Below the pieces are notes generated by a model that saw nothing but the letters and a program-made list of their open reading frames with translations, was not told where the DNA came from and made no database searches. A DNA stretch of 24,557 bases, from the NCBI GenBank assembly GCA_050261495.1, contig JBLNDI010000014.1:1-24557 (forward strand), read 5' to 3'. Shown here piece by piece: positions 22,897 through 24,557 of the stretch. This DNA comes from JBMNKL01 sp050261495. Its GTDB lineage: Bacteria; Bacillota; Clostridia; Acetivibrionales; DTU013. Within the stretch, counting starts at the first letter, position 1, and each line of letters starts with the position of its first letter. The translations under genes were made by a program, and so were the position numbers.

Positions 22897-22927
22897 TATT
22901 ATCATCTAATTTAGCGCGCTTTATTCA
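22897..22927 (-). promoter_or_regulatory. Candidate sigma-G (forespore) promoter of the germination operon
   Basis: On the minus strand, TGAATA (22922-22927), 18 bases, then GATAATA (22897-22903). The known sigma-G consensus is TGnATA / CATACTA, so the -35 is perfect and the -10 matches five of seven. It lies about 33 bases before the 3D-protein ATG. Germinant receptor operons are sigma-G controlled in Bacillus. Confidence 0.5.
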
Positions 22928-22932
22928 TATGA

Positions 22933-23105
22933 TGCGGCAGTAAAGACATCCCCCACCCCTGTGGTGTTGGGTACGAGGAATAGATCTTCACCCATGCCTG
23001 CCACATCATCTCCACTCTGTGGCGCCAATTACTAGCCTTGATCGAAAGCGTTTGGCATATCTCCGCAGGAAACGCATGGACAGGCAAGCAGACCTGGTTT
23101 AAGAA
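22933..23105. other. Unexplained G+C-rich block in a 320-base gap
   Basis: The gap from 22928 to 23248 has no gene I can support. Its left half is visibly richer in G+C than its surroundings and holds three hairpin-capable inverted repeats: CCCACC...GGTGTTGGG (about 22952-22971), GCCACA (23000-23005) with TGTGGC (23018-23023), and GCGTTT (23048-23053) with AAACGC (23070-23075). On the minus strand one frame stays open for about 70 codons and ends at 22912-22914 (it includes NWRHRVEMMWQAWVKIYSSY) but has no good start or Shine-Dalgarno. A second frame reads LVPNTTGVGDVFTAA. It could be a degraded gene, a mobile-element remnant or a structured RNA. The right half (23106-23248) is A+T-rich leader for the next gene. 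Confidence 0.35.
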
Positions 23106-23248
23106 TAAAAATGGCAGTAACCCAATTTAGACAATTAGCATCTCCGGGCATTGCACATATCAGGATGCCGCGAAGTAATATATATTGGCATTATTAATAT
23201 TCTGCATAATGGCGTATTGCAAAACATCCATAGCAGGAAGGTATAAAC

Positions 23249-23497
23249 ATGAGCAAGTCATGCCCGGTATCGCCAATAGGATTAACCATAATTTCAATAG
23301 CAATCAGCTTGATATTAATCGCTACCCTGGATAGCGAAGAACTTAATTTGCTAGGCGCCGTACTGACAGGAATAGGCGGTATTATAGTCATAGCAGCAAC
23401 ACATGGAGATTATTTGAAAGAGCTCAAAGAAAAAGAGGAGCAAAAGGATTTCATGGAAAAACTCGCCTTGGTTTTAAGGGAAAGAAATAAATATTAA
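23249..23497 (+). CDS. Small membrane protein of unknown function (two helices)
   Basis: An 82-residue protein with start ATG 23249 behind AGGAAGG seven bases away. Two hydrophobic segments, IGLTIISIAISLILIATL (about 10-27) and LLGAVLTGIGGIIVIAA (about 34-50), are separated by a short acidic loop (DSEELN). A charged C-terminal helix rich in Lys and Glu (about 53-82) follows, probably cytosolic and possibly coiled-coil. I do not recognise the family. It is divergent from the germination operon and lies 77 bases before another small membrane-protein gene on the same strand. Confidence 0.65.
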   Translation: MSKSCPVSPIGLTIISIAISLILIATLDSEELNLLGAVLTGIGGIIVIAATHGDYLKELKEKEEQKDFMEKLALVLRERNKY

Positions 23498-23574
23498 AAC
23501 TATTTTTTCTAAAAGCAGGTTTTTTACTTTTTATGGCGAATAATGCATATCATAATAGAATCGCGAGGTGCAAC

Positions 23575-23886
23575 ATGAAGAGTGTAGAAATTAAAAGAAT
23601 CGAAGGCAAATCTGTTTTTAAGGCAACTTTGTATATTGGCTGCATACCTGCTGCCATATTTATATTTATTGGAATGATCATGTTATTGTTGTCAGTTATA
23701 GCAAGCCACAAGGTAACTGCTTTTATGGGCATTTACATGCTTTTTTGCGGAACCGTTTATATTGTTTTAGGCGGCTTGCTTAACTGGTTTGTTTCATTTA
23801 TATATAATATTTTCGCCAGGCGTTTCGGCGGGATAAAAATGGATATTGTCATTGAAGAGGATGAAAAAATGCAATTCTACCAATAG
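23575..23886 (+). CDS. Small membrane protein of unknown function (DUF3566-like topology)
   Basis: A 103-residue protein. The start ATG 23575 has AGGTG five bases upstream and gives MKSVEIKRIEGKSVFKATLY; the longer start at 23533 lacks a Shine-Dalgarno. Two membrane helices are visible (IGCIPAAIFIFIGMIMLLLSVI and FMGIYMLFCGTVYIVLGGLL). An amphipathic stretch (FVSFIYNIFARRFGGIKMDI) and an acidic C-terminus follow. The pattern of a short N-terminal strand, two helices and a GGI motif recalls DUF3566-type proteins, but I cannot confirm the family. Probably co-transcribed with the gene at 23249. Confidence 0.65.
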   Translation: MKSVEIKRIEGKSVFKATLYIGCIPAAIFIFIGMIMLLLSVIASHKVTAFMGIYMLFCGTVYIVLGGLLNWFVSFIYNIFARRFGGIKMDIVIEEDEKMQFYQ

Positions 23887-23989
23887 CATTCTTTGACAAT
23901 ATTAAACTGCTTTCATCAGTCTTTTTATCTTTAACTCATACCTTAAATTTTACAAAAACTTGACTTGAATAAAATATGGATAAAAACTC

Positions 23990-24024
23990 TAAAAACAGCG
24001 GGAACCGAAACTTCGGAACCCGCT
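23990..24024 (-). terminator. Intrinsic terminator of tRNA-Pro
   Basis: On the minus strand, AGCGGGTTCCGAA-gt-TTCGGTTCCCGCT forms a stem with an internal loop, followed by GTTTTTAGAGTTTTT. It lies nine bases after the tRNA. A T-rich stretch on the plus-strand side (ATTTTCT) may also serve the upstream plus-strand gene. Confidence 0.85.
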
Positions 24025-24032
24025 ATTTTCTA

Positions 24033-24110
24033 TGGTCGGAGTGACCCGACTTGAACGGGCGACCTCTTGCACCCCAAGCAAGCACTCTAGCCAAACTGAG
24101 CTACACCCCG
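24033..24110 (-). tRNA. tRNA-Pro (anticodon GGG)
   Basis: On the minus strand the acceptor CGGGGTG pairs with CACTCCG (one G-U), followed by discriminator A and encoded CCA (24033-24035). The anticodon stem CTTGC/GCAAG encloses TTGGGGT, giving GGG at 24073-24075 with G37, as expected for proline. The T-arm reads CCCGTTCAAGTCGGG. Confidence 0.96.
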
Positions 24111-24124
24111 ACGATGCAGTTTGA

Positions 24125-24153
24125 ATTATAGCATAGTCGGGACGCTGTTGTAA
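24125..24153 (-). promoter_or_regulatory. Promoter of tRNA-Pro
   Basis: TTACAA (24148-24153) and a perfect TATAAT (24125-24130) on the minus strand are spaced by 17 bases, 14 bases upstream of the tRNA 5' end. Confidence 0.75.
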
Positions 24154-24325
24154 AGTGCAAGTTATTGTTTGTGTCCTGAGACGCTAGAAAGAACTGGCGG
24201 CAAAGTGCAAACCTGACACTGTGTGACAGCTTGACCATGACGGAACCTGATGCCAGTTTTCGCTATGTCCGCCCGTCTTGATTACATAACAACCCTCCGG
24301 CACAGGCTTCCGCCATTCCGGCCGC

Positions 24326-24490
24326 TTAGCGCCTCCTGCCCGTTACAAGCATGTAAATCACGTACGCTATGAAAGCCAGTATAGCTATAGGCAGTATTAT
24401 CCTCAGCGCAAACCCCACAAGTTTCAGCACAATTATTACCAATACAACGATTATGGCTACGCCAATTATAGTCTTAATCAAATCCCTCAC
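24326..24490 (-). CDS. Very small membrane protein of unknown function
   Basis: A 54-residue protein starting at GTG 24488-24490 with AGGAG nine bases upstream and ending at TAA. It consists of two closely spaced hydrophobic helices (IIGVAIIVVLVIIVLKLVGF and IILPIAILAFIAYVIYMLV) with basic ends (MRDLIK and GRRR). It resembles the small two-helix proteins common in Clostridia, without a named function. It lies upstream of tRNA-Pro on the same strand. The 170 bases between them show no further gene. Confidence 0.6.
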   Translation of the reverse strand: MRDLIKTIIGVAIIVVLVIIVLKLVGFALRIILPIAILAFIAYVIYMLVTGRRR

Positions 24491-24557
24491 ATAAATCAAC
24501 TCCTCTTTTACATTTTACAGCGCATCCGGGCAGTTTATTCATATTTACCGGAAACTT

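Noticed and set aside
1..24557. CRISPR arrays, complete insertion sequences, prophage or defence genes
   Set aside because: I saw no regularly spaced repeats, no intact transposase and no phage or defence signature genes; XerD is the housekeeping recombinase by context.

Overview
The window looks like chromosomal core DNA of an anaerobic, endospore-forming member of the class Clostridia, most like the Acetivibrio/Ruminiclostridium type of lineage. This is inferred from gene content and order, not from a database search. The signs are spore genes (SpoIIM, YtfJ/GerW, a DUF2953 protein and a complete GerA-type germinant receptor operon), scpA-scpB and xerD-deoB-pdp-dacF gene order as in Firmicutes, strong purine-rich Shine-Dalgarno sites, frequent TTG/GTG starts, and a biotin-dependent transcarboxylase operon typical of fermenters. 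Nearly all genes are on the minus strand; the plus strand carries tRNA-Trp and two small membrane-protein genes.

Region by region, from left to right. (1) 1-2600: biotin-dependent carboxyltransferase operon. In transcription order it has an MmdA/12S-type subunit, a 62-residue OadG-like protein without a membrane helix, a biotin carrier protein, and the 5' end of a 5S/OadA/PycB-type subunit that runs off the window. (2) 2676-2887: its leader. A promoter overlaps the rluB stop codon and is followed by a recognisable yybP-ykoY (manganese) riboswitch, an intrinsic terminator that shares a strand with the aptamer P1 helix, and a second promoter downstream of that terminator. (3) 2884-7555: rluB, then an apparent operon trpS-scpA-scpB-DUF2953-ytfJ behind a good promoter at 7527-7555. 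(4) 7581-13245: site-2 protease, D-Ala-D-Ala carboxypeptidase, pyrimidine-nucleoside phosphorylase, phosphopentomutase and XerD. (5) 13478-16246: spoIIM with a sigma-E-like promoter, a Nudix ADP-ribose pyrophosphatase, rnhA and proC. (6) 16343-16516: tRNA-Trp(CCA) with promoter and terminator. (7) 16597-22927: the germination operon. In transcription order it has a membrane-anchored coiled-coil 3D-domain protein, GerA, GerB, GerC, a 58-residue two-helix membrane protein that looks like a receptor D subunit, and a lipoprotein with calcium-type DxDxDG loops. A sigma-G-like promoter precedes it. (8) 22928-24557: a G+C-rich block with no clear gene, two small membrane-protein genes on the plus strand, tRNA-Pro(GGG), and a 54-residue membrane protein.

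The strongest observation is the manganese-type riboswitch placed in front of a central-carbon transcarboxylase operon rather than a metal-transport gene. Others are two genes whose only sensible starts are non-canonical (scpA at CTG, the lipoprotein at ATT), a tryptophanyl-tRNA synthetase with a four-cysteine iron-sulfur motif, and small membrane-protein genes (17675-17851 and 24326-24490) short enough to be missed easily.
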